Shown: in pieces, positions 51,527 through 60,157 of the stretch
Position numbering within the stretch: position 1 is the first letter of the stretch
How the letters are laid out: the number at the start of each line of letters is the position of its first letter
DNA from: DHVE2 group archaeon
GTDB taxonomy: Archaea; Thermoplasmatota; Thermoplasmata; Thermoplasmatales; Aciduliprofundaceae
NCBI GenBank assembly: GCA_015523125.1
Contig: WAKX01000032.1
Location: 59,286 to 123,285 of the forward strand
Direction of reading: 5' to 3'
DNA: 64,000 bases
Translations under genes and position numbers: made by a program
Notes under the pieces: model-generated
Told to the model about the DNA's origin: nothing
What the model saw: only the letters and a program-made list of their open reading frames with translations
The model's database searches: none

Positions 51527-54500
51527 TTAAAATAGGAAGGTGTTGCCGCATATTCTGCATTTGCCAATCCTTTTAGCGCACTGGAGATGATAAGTGGCAC
51601 CGCATTCCGAGCATATAACCATCGGAGTGCCTTCAAATATCTTTCCGCGGCACAGCGTGCATTTCTCCGTCCCGTTGGACGTGTGCACGGTATAACCCTT
51701 CAAATTTGGCTCGAATTTAAAGGACTTTGTGGCTATCTTCCCACCAGGGCCCTCATAGACAACATCAACATTTATCGCACTGTTAGGATCTCTTACCTCC
51801 GAGAGAATATCAACCTTCTCCTCCTTGCCACCTTCTATTTCCTCGATTTTAAACTTGTAACTCAAGGCCCCATGTATCTCCACGGTGATGTTCTTTGCTG
51901 GATGAGGCCCAGGGTTCTTAAGGGAAATGTTCATTATTAAATTTCGGGTTTCATCTATATTCCAATCATTTAGTTCCACATACACATCCGGTGTAAGGGA
52001 TTCAACCACGCTCTGAACCCTCTCCAAAACCCTCTTAGCAGAGCTCAGATTCTTTGGATATTCCCTCTCGTATTCTACACCATACTCATCGAGTAGGGAA
52101 TAATATCCCTCCAGTTCACGAGTTACCTCCTTCATCATTAGCTCTTCTTTCTTAACCTTTTCATCCATATTTTCGAGCATTTCCTGCAGTTTATCCAAGT
52201 TGTTCAAAGGATCTCGTTTAAATTCTTCCAAATAATTGGCAAAATTCTCGTTTATGCAATGTGGGCACCTTTCGCGTATATTCGTAAAATAATTCTCCAC
52301 ATACCTCGTTAGATGATGCGACACTCTGTTGCGGATATCTATAATGCTATCTATATCCTCAGCGGCATTCACGTCTTCGAATATCTGATGAACATCGTAG
52401 TTCCGCGATTCCAATATTTTCAAAGCTGTTAGTATCTTATCCTTTAGTGAGCTCACAATGGATTCTTTTACCCCGTCAAATTTCTCCATGAACTCGTCCC
52501 TGAGCTTCTTGTATTTACAGTATTGCTCCTTTTCAAGTATCTCTGAGAGGTCGAATAGTTCGATTCCGGATAATTTCCCGTAGATTACCAGCTTATCGTA
52601 TTCGTTCTTTATCTTTCTGGATAAAAGGTTTTTGACGCTCACATAGAGAATTGTAAAATCTTTTAGTTTCTCCTTTTCCCCTTCGAACTCCCTCACCTTC
52701 TCCTGAAGATAAGGAGGTAGAAGATAATCCACACAAGTTATCTCCTCCCGTATGCTCCACGCTTTGGAGAGAGCGTTCCTCTGTAGATATTTAAGAGTGG
52801 ATTCGCACTCTTTGATGTTATCCAGAGCCTCTTCGTATTCACCGGAATCTATAAGACTTCTTGTTTTCCCCATGCAATCCCTGAGCTCTTTTAAATCGAT
52901 GTACACGCCTAACACAGGAATCAAAGAGTTTATTTCCTCTTCCCTATCGCGAATATCAGATAGAATACTCTCTATCCTCTCCACCCGGGAATCTATCTCC
53001 ATCCTTATGGGCGCAACTTTGAGTATGCAATCAACGTCGTAATTCTTTATACCCCTCAATTTTTTTACATCATCTTCTATCTCAGGCAGATATTTCCTGT
53101 ACTTCTGATACCTGTGCTTTATTATCTCCAATGTGTAAACACATTCTTTCTCTACCCTTTTTTCCAGAATTCTCTTGATGGTTTTCAATTCTTTATGAAC
53201 GAATGACAATTTCTTTTTATCGATGTTGGCCACTAAGAACATATCAAAATCAAAGAGAGAGCGTACGAATGTTCTCTCGTTAGCCACCAAATCTCTCGTT
53301 ACCACGTACACCCTCTTTCCACGGCGATGTGCTATGTCTCTCACGAATTTAAGCCAGATGTATATCTTTTCCATCCCGTTTTCGTCTATGAGCATATCCA
53401 AAGCATTAATTATCACGTCCCCCGAATCTATGAATTCCGAAATCTTATCCGCAATCTCGAAATCTATCCTCTGGGGATGCAACGCATTACCCCCTCCGAA
53501 ATCGGAAATGATGTACACTTCCCCTGCAAAATCATCCACCCTCTCTTTTGATAGAAGAAGTGCGCCCTTCATGGGGCGATTCTCCACAGCAACAAGATTT
53601 GAGGAACATATGTTCACTGGAAAATTTATTTTGATTATTGAATCGGCGATGCTTTGTAACCTCGCTCTTTCCCGGTCTGAGAGAACTCCCAAATTGGCGG
53701 TCATTATTATCTTGTCGTTCACGCTGTTCTTAATGTAGTAAAGGAACCGGTAAACTTCGCTGAATTTGTTGCTGTAAATCAAATAATTGATATCTTCAAG
53801 GATTATCAGGCCCTTGCTATCCAGTATCCTCTCTCCAAGCTGAGATGCTTGCAAAGTTGGGCTTATTCTGTTATCAGCTTCCACGTTTGTTATCCAGAAA
53901 TCACCTATGCCCGTTGTGGAGAAGAAAGTATATTTGACGCCTATCCTCTTCAGATACAGAGAAAGAAAACACGCTGCATTGCCACTTGAGTCGTCCACCA
54001 AAATTACCCTTTCATCAGGAATTTTGATTGAATTTATGTTCAGAAGTTCGCCCATTTTCCACTTTATATCGCTGACATCCACACCCGCTCGAGATAGGAG
54101 AGTTATTATGTCGAAATTGTCCATGTAGAGATTCATGAATTGCTTCGCGTTCACATCCTCGTACTCCACTTTCTTTATTTCGGATATGCCTGTGAGGACA
54201 TGAAACGCATTCTCCAGGTCTCCGATTTTCAGAAAATCTTCGGCTTTGTCCGCTTCCCTCCCATAACCAGCGGCCCGCAGCTCTTTTATCCTATCCTTCA
54301 TTCTATTGAGAACTTCTCTTTCTAACGCCTCTTCGGCCCGTTTGTATTCCAACTCGGATACCCATTTCTTCTGCTTCAAAAGCTCGTAAATCTTACCCCC
54401 ATATTTTTGAAACAGATCATCGGAGGAAAAGAACCCCAATATGTTTTTGTAAAGACTCATATACTGCAATTCCTCGCTTATTACTCCGAGAATGATACGA

Positions 54501-54862
54501 TATAAAACGTGAAAATCCCTATCCGTAAGATACTTATCCATCAAATCTGCTTTCTCCTCGCTCCCGCTTTCGCGCATCTCCATGATTATTTCGGTTATAC
54601 CCTTCTCGATTTCCCACTCCAGAGAATCCACAACCTTACGGTAATCCCTCTCGCGAACCCTATTCCCTTCCATTAGAGCGTTGTATATGTCCGATGCGAT
54701 TGCATCAAACCGATCATCAAGTTTCAAATGAGAAAGAAAATCACGGTAAAAATCTAACCTCTCGATATATGGGCCATATGCCTTCACCCGCGGATTCACC
54801 GCAGGGCATGCAAACGATAAAGCATAAGCAACGCGCCTCTCCAAAGAGCTCCTTTTCATCAT
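51527..54862 (-). CDS. Giant DUF835/coiled-coil protein with C4HC3 zinc finger (copy 1)
   Basis: 1111 residues. Residues about 1-260 are helical repeats containing (K/R)xLRAAGYGREADKAEDFL, which recurs in copy 2 as SSGYGREADKIEEF. Two DUF835-like domains lie at about 290-420 (FFSTTGIGDFWITNV, GLIILEDINYLIYSNKFSEVYRFL) and 440-560 (HPQRIDFEIADKI, VIINALDMLIDENGMEKIYIWLK). A helical coiled-coil region spans to about 930, with a CARDB-like beta-sandwich (NISLKNPGPHPAKNITVEIHG) near 965-1060. The C-terminal finger is CTLC-x11-CSEC-x4-H-x2-C-x6-CRIC, a PHD/RING-like C4HC3 order. A TATA-like AAATTTATC lies 25 bp before the ATG. Function unknown. Confidence 0.75.
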   Translation of the reverse strand: MMKRSSLERRVAYALSFACPAVNPRVKAYGPYIERLDFYRDFLSHLKLDDRFDAIASDIYNALMEGNRVRERDYRKVVDSLEWEIEKGITEIIMEMRESGSEEKADLMDKYLTDRDFHVLYRIILGVISEELQYMSLYKNILGFFSSDDLFQKYGGKIYELLKQKKWVSELEYKRAEEALEREVLNRMKDRIKELRAAGYGREADKAEDFLKIGDLENAFHVLTGISEIKKVEYEDVNAKQFMNLYMDNFDIITLLSRAGVDVSDIKWKMGELLNINSIKIPDERVILVDDSSGNAACFLSLYLKRIGVKYTFFSTTGIGDFWITNVEADNRISPTLQASQLGERILDSKGLIILEDINYLIYSNKFSEVYRFLYYIKNSVNDKIIMTANLGVLSDRERARLQSIADSIIKINFPVNICSSNLVAVENRPMKGALLLSKERVDDFAGEVYIISDFGGGNALHPQRIDFEIADKISEFIDSGDVIINALDMLIDENGMEKIYIWLKFVRDIAHRRGKRVYVVTRDLVANERTFVRSLFDFDMFLVANIDKKKLSFVHKELKTIKRILEKRVEKECVYTLEIIKHRYQKYRKYLPEIEDDVKKLRGIKNYDVDCILKVAPIRMEIDSRVERIESILSDIRDREEEINSLIPVLGVYIDLKELRDCMGKTRSLIDSGEYEEALDNIKECESTLKYLQRNALSKAWSIREEITCVDYLLPPYLQEKVREFEGEKEKLKDFTILYVSVKNLLSRKIKNEYDKLVIYGKLSGIELFDLSEILEKEQYCKYKKLRDEFMEKFDGVKESIVSSLKDKILTALKILESRNYDVHQIFEDVNAAEDIDSIIDIRNRVSHHLTRYVENYFTNIRERCPHCINENFANYLEEFKRDPLNNLDKLQEMLENMDEKVKKEELMMKEVTRELEGYYSLLDEYGVEYEREYPKNLSSAKRVLERVQSVVESLTPDVYVELNDWNIDETRNLIMNISLKNPGPHPAKNITVEIHGALSYKFKIEEIEGGKEEKVDILSEVRDPNSAINVDVVYEGPGGKIATKSFKFEPNLKGYTVHTSNGTEKCTLCRGKIFEGTPMVICSECGATYHLQCAKRIGKCRICGNTFLF

Positions 54863-54894
54863 GTAGAGATTTCAACAACATAGATAAATTTTTC

Positions 54895-56421
54895 TCATTC
54901 GAAATCCTCAAAAAGAGACATTATTGCGGGGTAATCCTTCAACCGCGGAGTGTTCATAACATATACCTTTCTGCCTGCTCTGAGGGTTACATCAATTATA
55001 TCCTTTAGGAACTGTAAAACCTTCTTGGGTTCCGTTGATGAAAGAACGAAGTCGAAGCTTTCGAAGAACACATCCTTATCCCCCATTTTTAGAATCTGGT
55101 CCATACCCTCGAAAACCAGACGGTCGGGGGTGAATGATTTCGTTACCTCTATTACGTAGTTCTTCTCGCCGTAAATTCTATGTATCTGCTCCTTGGTTTT
55201 AGCGGTGATTATTATCATGTCCTCCTTGCCGGCAATTTCCTCCCTCGTCACCCTAACAACCATAGGATTCGGGATGCGCAGTGGGAATCTCACAAAGTTA
55301 TCAGCCACTCCCTCCATTACCTCCATGTCCTGATTAATGGAGACGATTATCGTAAGATTATCAGCCAAGCGATTTACTTCGTGCAAGAAATCCAAAAAGT
55401 ACTCTCTTCCGTATTCTTCCATTATAAATTCCGCTCCGTGAATCAATATTAACTTACCTCCGCGATTCACAAAGTTGATGACGTTGTACATCACTTCGAA
55501 TGCCAGCTTATCAGGTGACACACCCTCCTCAGACTTTCCCGGGAAGTAGGTGAGCCAGATAATCGGGCTTTTTTCTATTTGATATCTTTCCCGTATTATA
55601 TTCGGTGGTTTTATGGTTATAATCAAACCCGGCATCTTCGCCGAGAGTCTCCTGAACGCTAAAAATGCGGCTTGCTCGTTCATAACCGCATTAATCAATC
55701 CGTCTTCAACTTCCACTTTCTCCTCCGATACGAATTTCTCCTTTGCCACCTCGTAAGAGAACATCTTGTACTTCACTATGGCTACTGTCACAAAGAATCC
55801 GGCAAACGGTAGTGCGGATACCGCCGAGAAAAAGTTCATCCCTTCTACGAATGTGGGAAGCAGTTGCCCGGCACCTGCCCACAGGAGAGCAACCCATATG
55901 CCTATGGCAAGATAGGTGGACTGAAGCCTCTGAACTCTAGTAGGTGCGGTTGCCAATGAATAGTGAATAACACCAACTGCTATTAGCAAAATCATTGCTA
56001 CCCAAACCAGATAAACCGGCCATAGAAAACTCCTTACTCCACCAGTGGGGGAGCAAGCCACAACGCTATCGGTTATGAGTGTAGTTATTCCCACAAAATA
56101 AGACATTATATAAACGGATGGTAGAGCATACACCAGCTGAATTTTTCGGGGGAATATGGAAACCAAGTGAAATAGACCCGTTGCAGTAACTAAAATCCCG
56201 AATATAATCATTTTGAAGGTTAAACAATCTACCAGTGGATTGTCATACGATATGTATTCAATGATATATTGTACGGCTAGGAGTACAACCCCCAACGTTA
56301 TTTCTCCAAAAGTGAGGGTTATTTTATTTTTCAGCCCGTTGCGATATGCTATATACACGAATAAAACGAGAAATATCGCAATAGTTACCCACGAAGACAG
56401 TGAGTCAATGAAGGTTGCCAT
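54895..56421 (-). CDS. Seven-helix membrane receptor-like protein with DUF835-like domains
   Basis: 508 residues. About seven membrane helices occupy residues 10-225, closing with LPFAGFFVTVAIVKYKMFSYE, the ending typical of 7TM sensor domains of histidine kinases. The cytoplasmic part has no kinase; instead it has one full DUF835-like unit (TYFPGKSEEGVSPDKL, KLILIHGAEFIMEEYG, TIIVSINQDMEVMEGV) and a second, shorter one (DVFFESFDFVLSSTEPKKVLQFL, KVYVMNTPRL). Likely a membrane sensor passing its signal through DUF835 (inference). A TTTAATTAG box lies about 28 bp before the ATG. It lies immediately upstream of the giant protein genes. Confidence 0.75.
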   Translation of the reverse strand: MATFIDSLSSWVTIAIFLVLFVYIAYRNGLKNKITLTFGEITLGVVLLAVQYIIEYISYDNPLVDCLTFKMIIFGILVTATGLFHLVSIFPRKIQLVYALPSVYIMSYFVGITTLITDSVVACSPTGGVRSFLWPVYLVWVAMILLIAVGVIHYSLATAPTRVQRLQSTYLAIGIWVALLWAGAGQLLPTFVEGMNFFSAVSALPFAGFFVTVAIVKYKMFSYEVAKEKFVSEEKVEVEDGLINAVMNEQAAFLAFRRLSAKMPGLIITIKPPNIIRERYQIEKSPIIWLTYFPGKSEEGVSPDKLAFEVMYNVINFVNRGGKLILIHGAEFIMEEYGREYFLDFLHEVNRLADNLTIIVSINQDMEVMEGVADNFVRFPLRIPNPMVVRVTREEIAGKEDMIIITAKTKEQIHRIYGEKNYVIEVTKSFTPDRLVFEGMDQILKMGDKDVFFESFDFVLSSTEPKKVLQFLKDIIDVTLRAGRKVYVMNTPRLKDYPAIMSLFEDFE

Positions 56422-56494
56422 ACCCGATTCTTACATGGGCAACTTCTAATTAAAGGTTGCCCCATTGTATATATTATCTCTTTGGGTGGGGAAA

Positions 56495-56503
56495 ATATAA
56501 ATA
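56495..56503 (+). promoter_or_regulatory. TATA box of the zinc-ribbon/TPR gene
   Basis: ATATAAATA, centre 27 bp before the GTG at 56526, predicting a leaderless mRNA that begins with GTG. Confidence 0.55.
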
Positions 56504-56525
56504 GTTTGAAATTGATATATCTTCC

Positions 56526-58652
56526 GTGAAATGCCCCAAGTGCGGCACGGAGTTCTACGGAGACAAATGTCCAAAATGTGGCTATGAGCCCACGGAATAC
56601 GATACCGCAATAGACATGCTCATGCAACTCACGGGAGTAGGGAGAAAAAGGGCGGAGGAATTGTACAAAGCAGGATTCAAAGATATAGAGAGCATAGCCA
56701 AAAGCGATGAAAAAGAGCTAGCAGGAGTAAACAGAATAGGAAAAGAGCTGGCAAAAAAAATAAAAAACGAAGCTTCCAAATACATAGAAGAGGAAAATGA
56801 GGATTTTGTGAAGATATGCCCGGTTTGCGGGGCAATTATTCCTCCGGGAGCCGATAAATGCCCCAAGTGTGGCACGCCTGTTGGCGAATTTAAAAAGGAA
56901 AAAGAGAAAGAGAAAACAGAGGAGAAAATAGGGGAACTTTACGAGGAGGAGGATAGTATACTGAACAAGGCCATTTGCCCAGCATGCGGGGCGCTTATAC
57001 CGAAAGACTCCAAGGTATGCCCTGTTTGCGGGGCCAATTTAGAGGGATTAAAATTAGAAGAGCCAACACCCATGGAAGACCCCAACGATGTCCTCAAAAA
57101 ATTCTTCGGAGTCTCTGAAATCCCCAAATACGAAGAGGAGGAAGAAGAGGAAGCCGATATAAGAGTATGCCCTAACTGCGGGGCCATAGTAGTAAACAAG
57201 GAAGTTTGCCCATTCTGCGGCACTCCCCTTCCAAAAGTAGAAGGGCGGGTAGATACCTTGGAAGATGTGGATTTGAGCGAAACCCTCAACGTATGTCCCA
57301 ACTGTGGAGCGTTCATACCGCCGGATGTTGACACGTGTCCAGTTTGCGGCGCTAGCTTAGAAAGTGAGAAAGCAGAAGAAGAGGAATCAATCAGTCTTAG
57401 CGCGCTGTTGAATCCCACGGCTCAGTTAATGGAAACACCTGAGAGGGAAGAGGAAGAGATAGGCATGGAAGAGTTAGCTGAGATAGAGAGCACACTGGGA
57501 GAAGAACTCAAGGAAGAGGAAGCAAAGGCCGTGGAGGAAGAAGTGGAACTCACAGATCTGGACGAGATAATGCACTCAATAGAAGAGAAAGAGGAACTGG
57601 CTGAAGAAGATCTGAAAAAAATAGAAGAGGAGATAATGAGCGAGAAAAAAGAGGTGAATGTGATTTCTGCACCTCTGCCAAAGGCCCCAACCCCTACTTC
57701 AGCCCCATCACCGGTATCAACAACTCCCCTCCCTGTTAAAGAGAAGAGTTTCTCCGATAAGCTCAACACGTTTTTGCACGAGTTCGGCACTCTGGAAGAT
57801 ATTCTCTCATTCACTCCTCTCCTAATAACTTTGGTTTTCATACTCTCCATAAATGCGTTGAGTGGTGTGGCAGCGGATATATTCACGGGAACGGTTAGCG
57901 TCGTTTCTCTTTCACTTGGATTTCTCCTAGCCCTGTACTCTTATGCCAGCATAAAGAAGTTCAACAAAATGGAAATCATAATAGGCGGGGCGAGCGCTTT
58001 CGTCATACTCCTCGTATTCTTACCCTATGCCCCATACATATTAATCGCAGGAGGCGTTGTTCTAATATATCTATATGAGAAAAAGGGATTCGATTACTGG
58101 ATTCCTTACACGGTTGCCACAATCGCGTTTTCGCTTCAAACCCAGCATGCGGTAGAATACGGGATAATATTTACAAGCATGTTCTCCTCGCATATAATTT
58201 TGAGGTTCAGAGAAACGAATATTAGAATTGCCCCCGAGAGCACGTTGAGCTCTGCAAAGCTCTACGATGAGGGGATGAAGGCCTTCAGAGAGAGAAGGTA
58301 CTACGATTCCATATATCTCCTCAGAAGAGCACTGAAATCAAATCCAAGGGATGTGAACGTATTGAACACTCTCGGGCTCGCATATGGGAGAATAGGAAAT
58401 TCGGAAATGGCCATAGAAATGTTCAAAAAAGTTGTGGAACTCAAGCCAGATTACAAATTCGCGTGGAACAACATGGGCAACGTTTACGCGAGAATGGAGA
58501 ACTACGATAAGGCAATAGAATGCTACAAAAAAGCTCTAGAGATCGATCCCAACTACGAGGATGCTATGCTAAACATGGGCTACGTGATGATTCGCCGCGG
58601 GAACTACGGAGAGGCCATGAAAATCACCGAGAAGATAAAAGCAACCACCTAG
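56526..58652 (+). CDS. Five-zinc-ribbon, HhH, membrane and TPR protein
   Basis: 708 residues from a GTG. Order: zinc ribbon 1 (CPKCGTEFYGDKCPKCG), a helix-hairpin-helix pair of DNA-binding type (LTGVGRKRAEELYKAGF, VNRIGKELAKKI), and four more ribbons of the CPxCGxxxxxxxxxCPxCG type up to about residue 280. A long acidic segment with Glu-rich helices, a Pro/Ser-rich linker, and about five membrane helices (residues about 435-560) follow. At the C-terminus are three TPRs (NTLGLAYGRIGNSEMAIEMF, NNMGNVYARMENYDKAIECY). Such a protein could link nucleic-acid or protein binding to the membrane. No family as a whole is recognised. It converges on the DnaA-like gene with adjacent stops. Confidence 0.75.
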   Translation: MKCPKCGTEFYGDKCPKCGYEPTEYDTAIDMLMQLTGVGRKRAEELYKAGFKDIESIAKSDEKELAGVNRIGKELAKKIKNEASKYIEEENEDFVKICPVCGAIIPPGADKCPKCGTPVGEFKKEKEKEKTEEKIGELYEEEDSILNKAICPACGALIPKDSKVCPVCGANLEGLKLEEPTPMEDPNDVLKKFFGVSEIPKYEEEEEEEADIRVCPNCGAIVVNKEVCPFCGTPLPKVEGRVDTLEDVDLSETLNVCPNCGAFIPPDVDTCPVCGASLESEKAEEEESISLSALLNPTAQLMETPEREEEEIGMEELAEIESTLGEELKEEEAKAVEEEVELTDLDEIMHSIEEKEELAEEDLKKIEEEIMSEKKEVNVISAPLPKAPTPTSAPSPVSTTPLPVKEKSFSDKLNTFLHEFGTLEDILSFTPLLITLVFILSINALSGVAADIFTGTVSVVSLSLGFLLALYSYASIKKFNKMEIIIGGASAFVILLVFLPYAPYILIAGGVVLIYLYEKKGFDYWIPYTVATIAFSLQTQHAVEYGIIFTSMFSSHIILRFRETNIRIAPESTLSSAKLYDEGMKAFRERRYYDSIYLLRRALKSNPRDVNVLNTLGLAYGRIGNSEMAIEMFKKVVELKPDYKFAWNNMGNVYARMENYDKAIECYKKALEIDPNYEDAMLNMGYVMIRRGNYGEAMKITEKIKATT

Positions 58653-60110
58653 TCACGCTATTTCCAGTTCCCTCTCCATCATTTTAACGTATCTCTCCTC
58701 AATGGTTTTTGGATTTATCGATATGATGAGAATCACCCGAGTTTCGGAGATGGCATCGACCATGTGGCGTATGAATTGAATCACGGAATCAGGGGTGTTT
58801 TTGCTCATCAGAAAATCGATGCCGTCCATGTAGAGCACATGCTTTCCCTCCAAGTACCCCTCGAGGAAATAGTTTATATTCTCAAGCACAGGGGGCACAG
58901 ATTTAAGCGAGGTGGGATGATCTGTGAGCCAGTAAACGTTGCCCCTTATATTGTAAAGCTGCTCGAATCTATTAGGATTTATTCTCGTTATAACCACTCC
59001 CTCGTATCCACGCTCCACAGTCTCCTTGAAATAAGATATAGAACGATAGGGTTTTTCTTCCTCAACGAGATAAGAAACCCCTGGCTGTAGGGAAACTCTC
59101 GTTTTTATTATATCCGCGGCCATTGATATGCTTGGCTTCTCACCCAGAATTTTCGAAAAAGCCACTATCTTTTTTATGGTGGAAACCAGACGGCTCAAAT
59201 TGCCCATGTTCTTGGTGAGGTAGAGTATCACTTCCTCGTCTATGTCAACGTTTAACTCGGTGACTTTTATTTTGAGTATTTTCAATCTGGCATCTTCCGA
59301 TGGATTGGCTAATTTCACCGATATACCCGATTCAAGCTTAGCTCTGAGCGATGGCTCCACCGCATAATAATCCACTTTGAAATTGGAAGCAACCACCAAC
59401 TGTTTTCCCTCTTTGGAGAAATTTTCCACTATGAGATTTATAAGGGGATGAAGTTCGTCTCTCTCCAACAGGAGATGGAAATCATCGATAAGAAGGACGT
59501 CCACATCGTAATTAACGTCCCTACTCAATATTATTTCTTCCGAATTTTTGTAAATAACCCTCAAATTTTTTTCCACATATTTGTGGCCAATCGCGTTAAG
59601 CAAATGCGTTTTCCCGGTGCCACTTTCGCCGTAAATAATCAGAGGATTTATGCTCCCAGGAGATTCTATTATTTTATTTGCGGCCGTGTAAGCGAGCTCA
59701 TTACCATCATGAACCACATAATTCTCGAAAGTGAACTCCGGGTTGAGTCCGCTGCTCACCTCCTCGCTCTTAACCCCTGCAAGCAAATTTAGTATTTCGT
59801 CCTCGCTCTCCTCCACTTCCCTCTTTTTGCGGACGTATTCGTCGATATCTTCCTGATTCTCCTCAAATTCCAAAGGTTTTTTCAACATTTTCATGTATCT
59901 GTGAGCCTGCGGATCGTCATAATTCTTCAAAATTTCCTCGTATCTCTTCATCTCCGGAATCAGCTTCTTGTATTTTTTATAAAGTTCCACAAACTTCTTC
60001 ACATCCCTATTCTTTAAACTCTCTAATATCAAATCCAAATCATATCCTTCAGAATGCCAGCGCCTCAGGTCATTCTTTATCTCTTCGATTCGCTCTTTTT
60101 TTGAACTCAC
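58653..60110 (-). CDS. DnaA-like AAA+ ATPase fused to DUF835
   Basis: 485 residues. After a helical N-terminus, residues about 122-340 match the DnaA AAA+ core: LNPEFTFENYVVHDGNELAY, Walker A YGESGTGKTHLLNAIGH (near 160), Walker B VLLIDDFHLL (near 207), sensor-1 region VVASN, PSLRAKLESGISVKLANPSEDARLKIL (the DnaA SRF arginine position reads Lys), then the lid KNMGNLSRLVSTIKKIVAFS. DnaA domain IV, the DNA-binding helix-turn-helix, is absent. Instead residues about 365-485 are a clear DUF835 domain (GVVITRINPNRFEQLY, VYWLTDHPTSLKSVP, VLYMDGIDFLM, VILIISINPKTI). It is therefore unlikely to be a classical replication initiator; more likely a regulatory ATPase. Start GTG 60110 is chosen over TTG 60113; ATATTAAATATGG lies about 28 bp upstream. 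Confidence 0.78.
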   Translation of the reverse strand: MSSKKERIEEIKNDLRRWHSEGYDLDLILESLKNRDVKKFVELYKKYKKLIPEMKRYEEILKNYDDPQAHRYMKMLKKPLEFEENQEDIDEYVRKKREVEESEDEILNLLAGVKSEEVSSGLNPEFTFENYVVHDGNELAYTAANKIIESPGSINPLIIYGESGTGKTHLLNAIGHKYVEKNLRVIYKNSEEIILSRDVNYDVDVLLIDDFHLLLERDELHPLINLIVENFSKEGKQLVVASNFKVDYYAVEPSLRAKLESGISVKLANPSEDARLKILKIKVTELNVDIDEEVILYLTKNMGNLSRLVSTIKKIVAFSKILGEKPSISMAADIIKTRVSLQPGVSYLVEEEKPYRSISYFKETVERGYEGVVITRINPNRFEQLYNIRGNVYWLTDHPTSLKSVPPVLENINYFLEGYLEGKHVLYMDGIDFLMSKNTPDSVIQFIRHMVDAISETRVILIISINPKTIEERYVKMMERELEIA

Positions 60111-60157
60111 CAATTAAAGTATAACTCTCCCATATTTAATATTTTTACCGCAAAAAC

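Noticed and set aside
58653..60110. Orc1/Cdc6 replication initiator
   Set aside because: The Walker A context, the region before it and the lid resemble DnaA rather than Orc1/Cdc6, and no winged-helix domain follows.
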